A stretch of DNA of 64,000 nt, taken from assembly GCA_040954595.2 (NCBI GenBank), contig CM082579.2:14198001-14262000 (forward strand), in the 5' to 3' direction. Below the pieces are notes generated by a model. That model had not been told where the DNA came from and ran no database searches. It was given only the letters and a program-made list of their open reading frames with translations. The stretch is from Balanoglossus misakiensis. Taxonomy: Eukaryota > Hemichordata. A program made the translations under genes and the position numbers. This document shows, piece by piece, positions 9,706 through 21,191 of this stretch. Numbering within the stretch: the first letter of the stretch is position 1; each line of letters starts with the position of its first letter.

Positions 9706-9894
9706 CACGTGATAAGAAAATAGAATCGACTATGAATCCTCTAGGGAAATAGCAGAAAATATATAAACTGGTCACGTGACCAACAGGATATAAAAGAATC
9801 CCATGCATATACTTTGTCAGTTCACCTCTGTAGCCAGACTGGCCATACGTATGAACTGATGATGTCCCTGTTATAGGCATATGTCTTGTGAAAC
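9706..9894 (+). promoter_or_regulatory. Promoter-like block: E-boxes, TATA box, initiator
   Basis: A CACGTG E-box at 9706-9711 and a perfect palindrome GGTCACGTGACC at 9770-9781 precede TATAAAA (9789-9795). An initiator-like TCAGTTC lies 30 bases further on, with the A at 9819, the textbook TATA-to-start spacing. Downstream, CAGTTCA (9818-9824) and TGAACTG (9852-9858) form an inverted repeat. They are followed by CTGATGA (9856-9862) and GAAAC (9890-9894), resembling a degenerate hammerhead core. No coding exon follows that I can recognise; the block may belong to a retroelement. Confidence 0.4.
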
Positions 9895-10559
9895 ATATAA
9901 ACCACTTTGGTGTGTTTTGTGTTTGGTGAACAGCGTGACAAGCATGTTAGAATCAAACTATTACATGCATGTTAAGAAATATAGTCTGTTATATGGAAGT
10001 GACCATAGTTGCCATATTATTAAAATCACATTTTTAATATCAATATTCACATGTCATTGCTTTCTACGTTTCTTGAATTTCCTATCATTTTATGTTAACA
10101 AAAACAAGAGCCTTCTGTGACAACTTTCGAAAATATTTCATGTAATCAGCCATTCATTTTATGTGTGTGTGAATAATGACCCCATGAGGCTGTAGAATCA
10201 TGTATAGTGCTGAAGGGGACGCCATCCATAGCTTTCATATTGCATAAGATGCTAAGTTGGTATTTTCCACATATTGCTTTTTTGTACTGAGAGTTCTGTA
10301 TGTTACGCAGTCCTTAAGAAGAGCTTTTGACAAACATTTCATTGTACTTTCAAGACTGCTACAGTATTTAGATATTATATGCAGTATTAGGAAGAAATAT
10401 CTTTAATATTTTTATTCTAACAATTTTCCCATCATGCTAAACAAGTAGACAGAAATGTCATGTTAGGATTTTTGCATACATAAAATAAATATTCTGACAA
10501 AATAAGTGCTTTTGTCTGTCTCTTTGATTTCAGGTGAGGATCAGTATTTGTTGTTGCTT

Positions 10560-11480
10560 TTTCCAGCGTAGATTCCAATCAGAAGACAATTGTGATGAAC
10601 AGTATGTTCTGTTTGATTGGGACCTTATGAGATTGGTTGCATCTGTATGGATGTATGGGTGTATGTCCGTCCACATCAAAAACTTGAAAACCGCTGCGCG
10701 TACAACCTCGATATTTGTTGTGTAGATGCATACCGGGCTGTAGATGGGAGTTTGTTCAAACAAAGTTGTCATTGCCCAAAATATGTAAATTATCAGGGAA
10801 AAACCTAAATTTGGTCAAAACTCAGAAAATCAACAACCACTGGTCATAATGATTCTGTATGTTTTGAGCTAATACTGTGAATTTTCCATTTTTTATGCAT
10901 ATTTTGTCTTTTTCCACATATTTGGTAATAAAACCTACTTTCTGGAATTAATCAGCCCACCGCTTTGAAATTTAGTATGGAGCTTCATATAGGTGATCTG
11001 AGATACTAAAGTTTTGTTTAAATTGCTGCAAAATTTGCATAATTATAATTTTGGAGCAATTTTTACATTTTTGATCATTTTTTTCCTGTAAAACCGCTCG
11101 TAAGATCGCTTTGGAAATTTGCATGCATGTTCAAATCAACTTGAAGAATTCAATAGTATATTTTTGTGGTGATTTTAACCATTTTTGTTCAAAATTCATT
11201 CTCAGAACCCTCTACTCCATTGCTTTCAAATTTGATTTAAAGGTTCCTTCCTGAGTTGTCATGATAATTTACAAAACCAATGATGAAAGTGTCAATCTTT
11301 TGTGTGGGCAATATCTTGTATTTTGGGGGCATATTTTCCAATTTTGAAAAATTGTATTTCCCAGAAAGTGTAAGGCTGATTACTTTAAAATTTAAGTTAA
11401 TAGGATTGGCTTATTTAGAATTATAATGGAATCAAATTATAGGTAATTCAAAACTTTTATATTTTGTAGGATATTTTGTT
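10560..11480. repeat. Diverged internally repeated element
   Basis: Recurrent variants of 'aaaccgct...gattgcttt gaaattt' occur roughly every 90-130 bases (10690, 10960, 11090, 11220), alternating with T-rich spacers such as TTTTTGTTCAAAA. The same motif recurs at 14.1-14.65 kb. It is a degenerate dispersed repeat without a coding frame. Confidence 0.5.
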
Positions 11481-11499
11481 TTATCATACATGCAACGCC

Positions 11500-13600
11500 C
11501 GTATTTGGCACTTTCTATTGTTCTCGTCCCGAAGATATTTTACGGTATTACACTGAGTGCAATATATCTTCACTCCGCGTCTCGAACTATTTTTGAGAAC
11601 GCTCGGCACGACAGTTCGCTGCGCGTGCGAGCGACGTACGGGGCATAGGACGCTAGTGGAGAGCAGTGTTGTAAAATTCGGTTATTAGAAGCTATAATAA
11701 TGTTTTCAAAGTTGGCTGTTTTGCCATGTTGAATGTATCATTTTTACTTCTTCGAAATTCTCAATGCAAAATAATTGTTAACATGATAGTTTGAAAGAGA
11801 ACGTAGACAATTTTATTTTGAATGCGGATGTGCCCATCGTAGTGAAAGCTGCCAACCCCCTTAAAATGATACTACGGCCCACACGTCATACGTCACAACA
11901 TGGCTACTGCCGTGATCCCAGGGCGCCTGTTCAAATTTGAAATTGTTTTTCTCGGCGCATTTTCGCAAATCGTACTGTTTTATAGGTAGGCATGTATGAT
12001 AAAGGGGTTATTACACGAATTTTGGTCGATAACACGACGCATTCTCGTGATGTCCGTATTTTGATGAGTTGCAAAGCAACGAGTCAAAATACGGACCCCT
12101 AAATATACAACAAAACATTTTATCTCCGCGACCAGCTGTTCAATTTGGTGCATGGACAGTGTTGGACTCATGATCTGTCTATGTTTAGAAAATTTGATCA
12201 AATTCATGATGACTTGGATTGAATTGAATCAATGTTTATTCGCTCTAGGAACACTTTATTGACTACAAACTTTTGTTTTGTTGTTTGTTGGATGGGTAAA
12301 ATTTAAGACCTCTCGGCCAACGCGGAGCAGAGTTTAATTAGTTTGAAGTTGTGAAAATCGACGAAACAGAGCGAAAAAACGGCAATTTGCGCTGTCGGCA
12401 CATTTCTTCTGCCTCGATTTATCGACACCAGGACCTCCCCCCCCCAAAAAAAAATAACTAGACTGCATCGTCCATGAAATCAAACTCGACGACAAAAAAA
12501 CTTCGCCGATTCCGAGGTAAACGCATCCCGACAGGATAAGAACTCCGCTATGTGACATCATCTGATTTCTCTGTAAACATTGGTTGGTCGTTACTTCGGG
12601 AACGGCACTTAATCTTCTCGGTTGGGCCTTTAATTTCCATGACCCCGGTCGATTCGGCCAAGACGCAAACCGATTCTTCACTTTGCAGTTCAGTAAAGTT
12701 GGCGAACGGGATAGTCTGTTAATGGTGAATGCAGGCCTGTACGCAGTGCTAGCGAACGGGACAAATTGACATAATAAAAGCGAGTGTTGTCAGATTAGTG
12801 GGACTGTCATATCATGAACACAATACGGGAGGCGTGATAAGGGCATTATAAAGAGCGAGCGTGAAACTGACATGGAAACGATCGACAGTACGGTACAGCA
12901 CAGTGGCTGTGGGTAGAGCGAGCATGTTGCTGTGCCGAACACATTTACCATGTTTGTTAAATACAAAACACACCGACTTGACCTGCGGCCGCAGCTGCAG
13001 CTTCCTAACGCGCCCTAATCCAAGCAGTTTACGATCTCGTGGATCGTGGTTGGACTGACAAAATGACCCAGAAAGAGAACCACATTAGGAAGTATTATAG
13101 GTCTGTTTCCTCAAAGTCCAATAAGTGCAAAACTTAACGCACATCAAAATGTTGCCCAGACAACGGTAGTTAGCAGTTTGCTTGCTCGGTTTGAAATGCG
13201 CGGCTGTGGTAGAAAATTACCCCCTGTTCTTTGGGACGTGAGCCACCCCCCTGAGACAATGGTGCACTCACACTCGAGAACATAGGTTTGCTATTTGCAT
13301 ATACAAATGGAATATTCCTTCGAATGCGAGCATGTTCCAGTGCGTTCTAAAATAATAAAATATGCAGCTATAGCATGTATGCATATTCATTGGTGTGTCG
13401 TAATGCTAACTTTGGTCTGTGATTGGGTAACAAGTCCCACTCTCCATAACAACAGGTGATCATTGACCCGTTTCCGGTGTGCGACGTCGGGTTTCAATCA
13501 CTTTCCTTCTTACTGCCGCGGGATCAAGACGTCTTTTCGGTAGGCTCATAATCCAGTCATTGCTTTTAGTACCATAGCCTATATAGCTACGTTACCGTCG
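11500..13600. other. CpG-richer region, possible promoter island
   Basis: Compared with the surrounding AT-rich DNA this stretch is visibly richer in CpG (for example around 11575-11640, 12305-12450, 12595-12670, 12830-13060 and 13470-13530). It contains CRE-like CGTCATACGTCA (11886-11897). It could hold the 5' end of one or more genes, such as that ending at 15579. ORFs up to about 115 codons on either strand show no family I recognise. Confidence 0.4.
11900..11985 (+). CDS. Possible first coding exon
   Basis: An ATG in good context (ACAACATGG) just after CRE-like sites opens a 28-codon frame beginning M-A-T-A-V-I-P-G-R-L-F-K-F-E. It runs to a possible donor AG|GTAGGC at 11985/11986 (phase 2). 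No family is recognised, and phase 2 does not match the phase 1 proposed for the exon at 15341. This is a weak candidate supported only by start context, CpG environment and donor. Confidence 0.2.
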
Positions 13601-14089
13601 CTCGATTGTTTTGTCTGGTATTAGGTGATTTGCAGCTATCCGTTCAACACCTTGTAGTTGAACAGAAGTAGGTCTTATTCCAGAAAAAAATCCGAGCTAC
13701 GGGCGTGCAGCTAGCCATGCCTCTCGGCCATTCTGTGTATGGCTTCGCTGCTGACCCTGAGGTCATAATCGAGAAAGTCTAGTCATATTCATAGGGCTAT
13801 ACTCTGTGAGAATTTTATTGCTAGGCCTCTTGCCTAAGCGCACGTAGAGCCAGTGTTTGCATTTTTTTTAATTTTACGGTTTAAACGTGGTTGGTGTATT
13901 TTCGCTTTTCTGTTTGTTTTTTCGTAACATTTTACTGTTTACATGTTGTTGGCGTATTTTCGTTTTTCTGGTGTGATTTCCACCTCACTGTTGGCATACT
14001 TAAACAATTATCCTAATTTTTATTGGGCAAACCGATAAAACCAGAACCACCACAAGTAAAGAAAATTGTAATCTGTTTGGTGATAACCC

Positions 14090-14650
14090 TTTTAGCTTTG
14101 AAAGATAACCGATTTGATGTTTTAGTAAAACCAAATTTTTGACCAGGGTGACAAGCATTTTTTTCTCCAAGAGTCGTGTTGCTTTGAAGCATACATTTGG
14201 ATATATGGTCCCATTTGATGAAAACCTGGTTGATGAAAAATGTGCATATTTATAATTTTGTAGAATTTTTTGTCTTTTTTGGTCAAAAATTGTTTTATCT
14301 AAAACTGCTTGTCAGATTGCTTTCAAATTTTGCAGGGTTGTTCCTTGGGAATAATTAAGTGAGATGTTTTAGAAAAATACTTGAAATTTGCATATTTGCG
14401 TTTTGTGTGTGATAGTTTTGGAATTTTTCATTAAAAATTATTTTCTTTCAAACTGATTGTCAGATTGCCTTGAGCTTTGGTAGGCATGTTCCCTGAAGCG
14501 ATTGACGTAAGATATTGTACAATTTTGGTGAAAATACTGATTTTTCTGAAACTGCATATGGGATTGCTTTGAAATTTGATAGGATTATTGCAATGGGTAA
14601 CCCAAGTTTTGTCTGATTGTGTTGATTTCCCTATACTGAGACTCGCCAAG
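14090..14650. repeat. Second copy of the diverged 'gattgctttgaaattt' element
   Basis: Contains at least three spaced variants of 'aaactgctt gtcagattgctttcaaattt' (about 14300, 14450, 14550) with GGTTGTTCC-like connectors, related to 10560-11480. Non-coding. Confidence 0.5.
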
Positions 14651-15340
14651 TACACTATATGTTTATATTACTAGAGAGTTCAGAATCCAATATGGCCCCC
14701 ATACGAACTGGGACATACTGTGTAATCAGATTATTTTCTAAACTTGTCATATTTTAATTTCTCGATCTCACAAATAAAAATGAAATGCCAAAAACTGAGT
14801 AACTTTCGTTTCTTCCCGCTTGGTGTCCATTAAAGTCTTTTTCCTCCCACTGGGAAAGTGGCTAGAGTCAATATGTGCATAATGGCAGCATTATATGGCA
14901 CTGAATAAATGGCAGGGGTGTTTACATCTCCTAATTTGTTTTCACTTAAACCATTATAAATATCTAACAGTATATGATCATATTGTGTATGCAACTCGGA
15001 GATGTGTTTCACTTCAGGGTTGGAAGTTTGTTTAGTCAAGTCTGGGAAGTGACATGTCTTCAAAGTGACTGATGTTATCTGCTTAGAGCTGAATGCCCAT
15101 TGGTGTTCTTTCCTAGGAATACATTTTCTTTGCATTTCATAGACCTGTGTATAATTATAATTTCAGTTATATATTCTAATTTGCGTTTAGGTAGAGTATG
15201 CATGGAATTAAAATAATTATTCTGTAATTACCCAACAAAAATGTTTGTCTTACAATTGTCTAGCAAGTGGATATTTTGATTGTTAATTTGCACAGGCAAC
15301 ATTATGGAAGTAGCATAAAGAGTATTCAATAATATAGCAG

Positions 15341-15579
15341 ACCTTCTAGCCAGAAAGAAGAGCTTAGAAGATTTATCAGCTCATAATATTCCTTTAACCA
15401 ATGAACTTTATATGAACTTGCACACCTGCCTTCAAGATACAGGGATTAATGTTCAGGAAACCTTACCAGTTCTAGTACATTTATTTCAGCCAGAAATTGA
15501 ATTACCAGATAAAAAAATCAGTAATTTTACAAAGATACAGTCAGAAAATAAATGGAGAAAGCCAGCAAGGAAGGCATAA
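15341..15579 (+). CDS. Terminal coding exon of an unrecognised gene
   Basis: An open frame of 79 codons ends at TAA (15577-15579). It begins after a possible acceptor AATATAGCAG (ending 15340) in phase 1; the next upstream in-frame stop is at 15316. The better acceptor TTAATTTGCACAG (ending 15295) would include that stop. The peptide looks like real globular, mostly helical protein: D-L-L-A-R-K-K-S-L-E-D-L-S-A-H-N, then E-L-Y-M-N-L-H-T-C-L-Q-D-T-G, V-Q-E-T-L-P-V-L-V-H-L-F-Q-P-E-I-E-L-P-D, and a basic tail ending K-W-R-K-P-A-R-K-A. Codon use is natural and amino-acid composition is unlike the surrounding shadows. I cannot assign a family. The promoter or first exons may lie in the CpG-richer stretch upstream. 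Confidence 0.55.
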
Positions 15580-15987
15580 AAGTGGAATACATGAAAGACA
15601 CAGTTAGCTTAAACTACATGTGTATGCAGTAAAAACTGTATGGTGCAAGGACGTTCATTTTTATGATTTATAGCCAGCCAGTCTTTCCATGCATATCATA
15701 CCAAAATTAATATGAAAATTGTGTAAATGTTAATAGACTACAAGGAAAGTACAAATACATGTAGAAATTACACTATCCAACTTTCTCCACTTTTGATATC
15801 TGCTCAACACAGGCAAGCAAAAGGGCCGATCTGAGAGTTTGACTTGAATGATGGCAATTTTTGCTGTCCAGAAGTAACTGTATAAAATATTTGTTGGTAG
15901 TAGTATTATTGCTCAAAATACACAAGAATTTAAATATCTCCGCTCGCTACAGTGATTGAACTGATTTTCAGCAAATTGCAGTGTATA

Positions 15988-15993
15988 AATAAA
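15988..15993 (+). promoter_or_regulatory. Possible polyadenylation signal
   Basis: AATAAA about 410 bases after the stop codon at 15579, a reasonable 3' UTR length for the exon upstream. Chance matches are common in this AT-rich DNA. Confidence 0.3.
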
Positions 15994-16483
15994 CATTGCC
16001 ATCTAATGAAATATCAATCCAATATGGCCGCCCATTTGCAATGGTAAAATGCTAGGTTTTTCCTTTTTTGAGCGCCTGGGAATTTAAATTATAATCCAGA
16101 TATCAAACACTTAAGTCACTATCTGTATCTGCACATATATTGTAATATATTCTGAAAATTTCGTTACAATTAGATCAACTATGATTGAGACACGGAACAT
16201 CAAACATTGCAAAATTTCATATTTCCCATGGTGCCATGCAAAAAATAGAGAGATTTTCTTTACAAGTTTAGATGATCTCCTGTAAAACTGAAAGAAGTAT
16301 TCTTCTGTGAATCGTGCATAATTTTTTGAAAAATGTTGAAGGTACTTGAGAATATCAGTATTTTTTGATGCTTTTGTACCTTGAAAACTGGTGAACCGAT
16401 TTTGATAATTTTCTTTATTATAACCTACAAAGACCTATAAACATTTTTTATCAGTAAAATAAACAGCCTTATATAATTTTACT

Positions 16484-17453
16484 GGTCCAGCTGTTACAGA
16501 GACCACTGGCTATTTTATTATAAACTGGTGGTAGGTCAGTGAATGCCTCTGTCTGATTGGACTAATTAGCTTGTCATACTCGCATGTATTTTTAAAGACA
16601 GTTTTTGGACAACAATCAGCTGTGGTCCAGCTGTTACAGAGACCTCCGGCTATTTATTATAAACTGGTGGTAGGTCAGTAAATGCCTCTGTCTGATTGGA
16701 CTAATTAGCTTGTCATACTCGCATGTATTTTACAGACAGTTTTTGGACAAAAATCAGTTGTGGTCCAGCTGTTACAGAGACCACCGGCTATTTTATTATA
16801 AACTGGTGGTAGGTCAGTGAATGCCTCTGTCTGATAGGACTAATTAGCTTGTCATACTCGCATGAATTTTACAGACAGTTTTTGGACAAAAATCAGTTGT
16901 GGTCCAGCTGTTACAGAGACCACCGGCTATTTTATTATAAACTGGTGGTAGGTCAGTGAATGCCTCTGTCTGATAGGACTAATTAGCTTGTCATACTCGC
17001 ATGTATTTTACAGACAATTTTTGGACAAAAATCAGTTGTGGTCCAGCTGTTACAGAGACCACCGACTATTTTATTATAAACTGGTGGTAGGTCAGTGAAT
17101 GCCTCTGTCTGATAGGACTAATTAGCTTGTCATACTCGCATGTATTTTACAGACAATTTTTGGACAAAAATCAGTTGTGGTCCAGCTGTTACAGAGACCA
17201 CCGACTATTTTATTATAAACTGGTGGTAGGTCAGTGAATGCCCTTGTCTGATAGGACTAATTAGCTTGTCATACTCGCATGAATTTTACAGACAGTTTTT
17301 GGACAATAATCAGCTGTGGTCCAGCTGTTACAGAGACCACCGGTTATTTTATTATAAACTGGTGGTAGGTCAGTGAATGCCTCTGTCTGATAGGACTAAT
17401 TAGCTTGTCATACTCGCATGTATTTTACAGACAGTTTTTGGACAAAAATCTGT
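16484..17453 (+). repeat. 139-bp tandem satellite, seven copies
   Basis: The start motif GGTCCAGCTGTTACAGAGAC recurs at 16484, 16624, 16762, 16901, 17040, 17179 and 17318, giving a 138-140 bp period and very high identity. Each unit holds a short inverted repeat (ACCACCGG against CTGGTGGT) around an AT-rich loop. It abuts the larger repeat domain on its right. Confidence 0.95.
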
Positions 17454-17659
17454 TTTTTTAGTGCTGCTTGTAGGATTGCAGTGACACATAACACTTGATT
17501 GGGCATAGTGAATTTTTTTATGTTTCCATAGTATTTTAATATTTTTGCCATATATGCTTGCCAATGTCGCCCGTGATTTTAATTCTGGCAAATACCTAAA
17601 ATCTGTGTAATCCCCAAATGGCACAACAGTATCCTATATGCTATGTTTTAAGAAGTTAA

Positions 17660-19360
17660 TTATACATAGATATGCATCTTGTTAAAATGCACAACAGTCA
17701 CGATTTTGTTCACACGAGTTTGATTGCTGCCAGGACATAACCCAAATATTTTGATAATTTTGGCAATGACCTTTGAACTACTATCCCATGCCTTGGCATG
17801 TACAGCAGATACAGCCTTCAAATTTGGAGGACTGGAACACCTAATGAAGAACATGTATTAACTTTAACACAATAATTATGTACATAAGCTCTTTAAAGTT
17901 ACCCAATAGATCTTAGAAGTCTGGTTTTTGCTGGACACTGATTAGTTTGATATCAAAATTTGTTGGCCCAACTTTGCGTGAACTCTGGCTTACTTACCAT
18001 TTCTCAGCACCCATAACAAATACAGCCTTTGCTTTCTGTTGGAACCATGCTAACCACTTTGGCTCCTCCAATGCTGCTTATAGTTGGGTCTTCTTCATGG
18101 CAGCCATATTTGATTTTTGGATAACCTTTAAAAGTTGACATTTTTTTCAAAAATTACAAGGCCAATCAAGTTCTAATTTACAGTCCGTTCCAATTTTTTT
18201 CAATAATATTGTTAGTGGTCATGCGAATTTGGATTCATTATGGATTTTTGAAAAATCTCATGAAAAATTTCCAAAGTCTTTTTTTAATCAAGCTTTCAAG
18301 TGAATTGTGATTGCTTTAACCTTATTCGAGCCAAATTGTATTTTCTGAACACCGATGAAAAACAAAGATTTCCTATTTCTAGCCTACTCATTGATAGCAC
18401 ACAAATTAATTTTATTGATACGAGTCACCATATGACTAGAATACGTTACATTTTTGGCAACTTTCACATGTTCTTTGATCCAGTTGTTTTTCAGAATTTG
18501 ATTAAACAATTTATTGGCCACTCTCACATGTCCTTTGATCCAGTAATTCTAGAACTTAATTTTATGTGGATATGCCTCTTGTTAAAAAGCACAACAGTCA
18601 TGATTTTGTTCACATGAGAACTATTGCTGCCAGGACATAACCCAACTATTTTTATAATTCTGGCAATGATCTACTTTCCCATAACTTGCCATGCACAGCA
18701 GATACAGCTTTCAAATTTAGGGGACTGGAACATCTAATGAAGTATTAATCTTTAACACAATACTTATGTACGTATCCTATTTAAAGTTAACCAATAGAGC
18801 TTAGAACTTTGGTTCTTGTTGAACACTGATCAGTTTGATATCAGATTTTGTTGGCACAATTTTGCGTGACCTCTGGCTTACTTACCATTTCTAGCCATCC
18901 AAAAAAGATACAGAGCTTGCTTTCTGTTGGAACCATGTTAACTGCTTTGGCACCTGTAATGCTGCATGTTCCTTTAATTGTCTTCTTCATGGTGGCTATA
19001 TTGAATTTTCTGATAACCTCTAAAAGTTGACATTTTTTTCAAAACTACAGGGCCAATCAAGTTCTAATTTACTGTCCCTTCCAATTTTTTTCAATAATAT
19101 TGTTAGTGGTCATGCGAATTTGGATTCATTATGGATTTTTGAAAAATGTCATGAAAAATTTCCAAAGTCTTTTTTTAATCAAGCTTTCAAGTGTATTGTG
19201 ATTGCTTTAACCTTATTCGAGCCAAATTGGATTTTCTGAACTCTGATTAAAAACGAAGATTTCCTATTTCTAGCCTACTCATTGAAAGCACGCAAATTCA
19301 TTTTATTGATATGAGTCACCATATGAATAGAATACTTTACATTTTTTGGCAAATTTCACA
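17660..19360 (+). repeat. Two degenerate tandem copies of the large repeat (about 891-bp spacing)
   Basis: Blocks shared in order between the two copies include: CACAACAGTCA..TTTTGTTCACA; CTGCCAGGACATAACCCAA; TGCACAGCAGATACAGC; AACACCTAATGAAG; TTTAAAGTTA; GCTTACTTACCATTTC; TGTGATTGCTTTAACCTTA (18302 and 19194). Spacing is about 891 bp. These blocks also match the 33.6-35.9 kb flank and, more distantly, the 1.47-kb units at 36-40 kb. Each copy contains a single version of the 116-bp monomer (17683-17775 and about 18570-18670), so the satellite monomer is a part of this larger repeat. Confidence 0.8.
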
Positions 19361-21014
19361 CGCTGACGATACCACTATTTTTGTTACTGAGGAGCAGTCT
19401 ATTCAAAAGGCTTTGGATGTCATAAAAAGTTTCAGTTCTGTTGCAGGTCCTTCCCTAAATCTCAACAAAACGAAAGGGTTATGGGTAGGTTCCTGGAAAA
19501 ATAAACCGGAAGTGTATGCCGGTATTAAGTGGCCAAGTCAGCCAATTAAATCTCTTGGTACTTTCTTTTCAAATGACCCAGCAACTGGTATCGATGCTAT
19601 CTTAAATAATAAGTGTTTGTCTATTGAAAGTTTACTAACTCAGTGGTCTCTCAGGAGACTGACTTTTTTTGGTAAAATCACTGTTATAAAATCTCTTGCT
19701 GTAGCGAAAATTGTGTATCTTCTAAACACTTGTAATGTTCCGTGTACATTCTTAAAACGCTTGGAAAAACTTTTTTTCAACTTTTTATGGAGTTCCAAAA
19801 CTGACAAGATAAAGCGTGACACCATCATAGGTGACTATAATCAAGGTGGTTTGAAAATGCTTGATATTTTTTCCCAATACAAGTCATTTCTTTCATCCTG
19901 GGTAACGCGGCTTTTGACAAATGAAGGGAATAACTGTGTACCATCATGGAAATGTATTCCGTTATTTTATTTACATAGACTGAATCTGGATAAGGTTATT
20001 TTTCATATGAATTTTGAGGACCCCATACACTGTCCTGATTTAGAAGGGTTGCCATTTTTTTACAAACAATGTATACTTGCATGGCATGAAGCTGGCGGTG
20101 GGTGCATTGTACCTAATGACGCCAAAGATGTTATGAAGCAAGTTATCTGGTGTAACAAGCATATGCGCTTTAAAGGCAAGACTCTGTACTTTAAGCACTG
20201 GATTAAAGCGGGTATTTTATTCCTTGGCGACATTGTAGATTCAGATGGAACGTTTCGGTCTGATTGGATTTCGAGTAACCTACGTTATAAGCATAATCTG
20301 GTTTCAGAGTTATTTATGTTGTACAACGCAGTTCCAAGGCATTGGTGTGAACTGGTGAGACAGTCGAATATGATATTTAATTTGACCACTACTACTTTGC
20401 CGACACCTACTGTTTTTTTAAATCACAAATGTCTGTACAAGTCCGCTTTGTGTGTTACTACTAATGAATTCTACTGGACTTTTGTCCATAAGAAATTTAA
20501 AAGACCATGGATTCCTAACATGTGGAACAGAGTCCTTAATTTGGGACCTGAGCTGAATTGGTCTCATCTATGGTATTATCGTATTATACAGTTAACTCCA
20601 GAAAGAAAATTGTCAAATTTTATGTATAAATTTATGTACGATATTCTTCCAAATGATGCAAATCTGTATAAATGGAAATTAGCTAGAACAAAAAACTGTA
20701 ACATTTGTAATGTAACAAATGATATCTTCCATATGTTTATTACGTGCGATAGAGTAACTCTGTTTTGGAAAGAATTTCATGACTTTCTGTTAAACACACA
20801 AAACTGCCATGTAGAAATCTGTATGAGAAATCTATTGTGTGGCTTTGAACAGCATGACAAATATGTCAACCTCTTATTAATCATAGCTATGTTTACAATC
20901 TACAAATCATGGATAATGTACAAGGAAACAGAAAACCTCAGTAAAATAAATATCTTTGACCTTTTCATGTTTGAACTAAAAATTAGACAGGAAAATGAAT
21001 GCTACCGTCCTTAA
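19361..21014 (+). pseudogene. LINE ORF2 C-terminal fragment (RT end plus CCHC domain)
   Basis: The frame opens upstream in host repeat sequence (from 19311) and crosses into the element, giving 567 codons of which the first 16 or so are not LINE-derived. Residues 18-20 are A-D-D of the Y-x-D-D catalytic box; Tyr is replaced by His because the insertion junction falls in that codon. Next come the RT thumb and L1-type connector, including L-N-L-N-K-T-K, S-L-G-T-F-F, L-T-F-F-G-K-I-T-V-I-K-S and W-S-S-K-T. At residues 463-479 there is a zinc-knuckle-like C-x2-C-x7-H-x4-C, as in the L1/Tx1 group. The stop at 21012-21014 lies about 70 bases before the polyadenylation signal. It lacks endonuclease and most of RT, so it is not expected to move on its own. 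Confidence 0.9.
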
Positions 21015-21082
21015 GTTAGATATTTATTTACATTAATTGACATGTATACTTCTTGCTCTGTCTAAAATTAGTCAATCTCGAC

Positions 21083-21083
21083 A

Positions 21084-21127
<44 letters not shown>

Positions 21128-21147
21128 CGCTGATTTACACAAAGTGG

Positions 21148-21185
<38 letters not shown>
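21083..21185 (+). other. Double poly(A) tail of the LINE
   Basis: AATAAA merges into an A-run of 40 bases (21086-21125). A 22-base spacer (21126-21147, starting GACGCTGATTTACAC) follows, and then a second A-run of about 38 bases ends at the target duplication. Two tails could mean a short 3' transduction, polyadenylation at two sites, or an assembly effect. Confidence 0.85.

Positions 21186-21191
<6 letters not shown>

Larger units (their letters stand above)
19361..21185 (+). mobile_element. L1-type LINE insertion, 5'-truncated, with poly(A)
   Basis: A non-LTR retrotransposon inserted into the large repeat. It is flanked by the 10-bp direct repeat AAATTTCACA (19351-19360 and 21183-21192), the last copy partly merged with the poly(A). 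The unoccupied sequence GGCAA.TTTCACATGT exists at about 18460. The element starts inside the codon before A-D-D of the reverse-transcriptase catalytic box, so nearly all upstream RT and endonuclease is missing. It ends with AATAAA (21083-21088) and A-runs. An uninterrupted frame and clean duplication suggest a fairly recent insertion. Confidence 0.95.

Noticed and set aside
10534-10725. Possible exon after the acceptor TTTGATTTCAG at 10533
   Set aside because: The frame runs into dispersed repeat sequence and ends without a usable donor; no domain is visible.
12334-12681. 115-codon minus-strand ORF in the CpG-richer region
   Set aside because: Includes a glycine run from a C homopolymer, has no family resemblance and no splice or start context; probably chance in higher-GC DNA.
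14830-15135. 101-codon minus-strand ORF
   Set aside because: No motif, and no supporting splice or promoter signals; open length is possible by chance.
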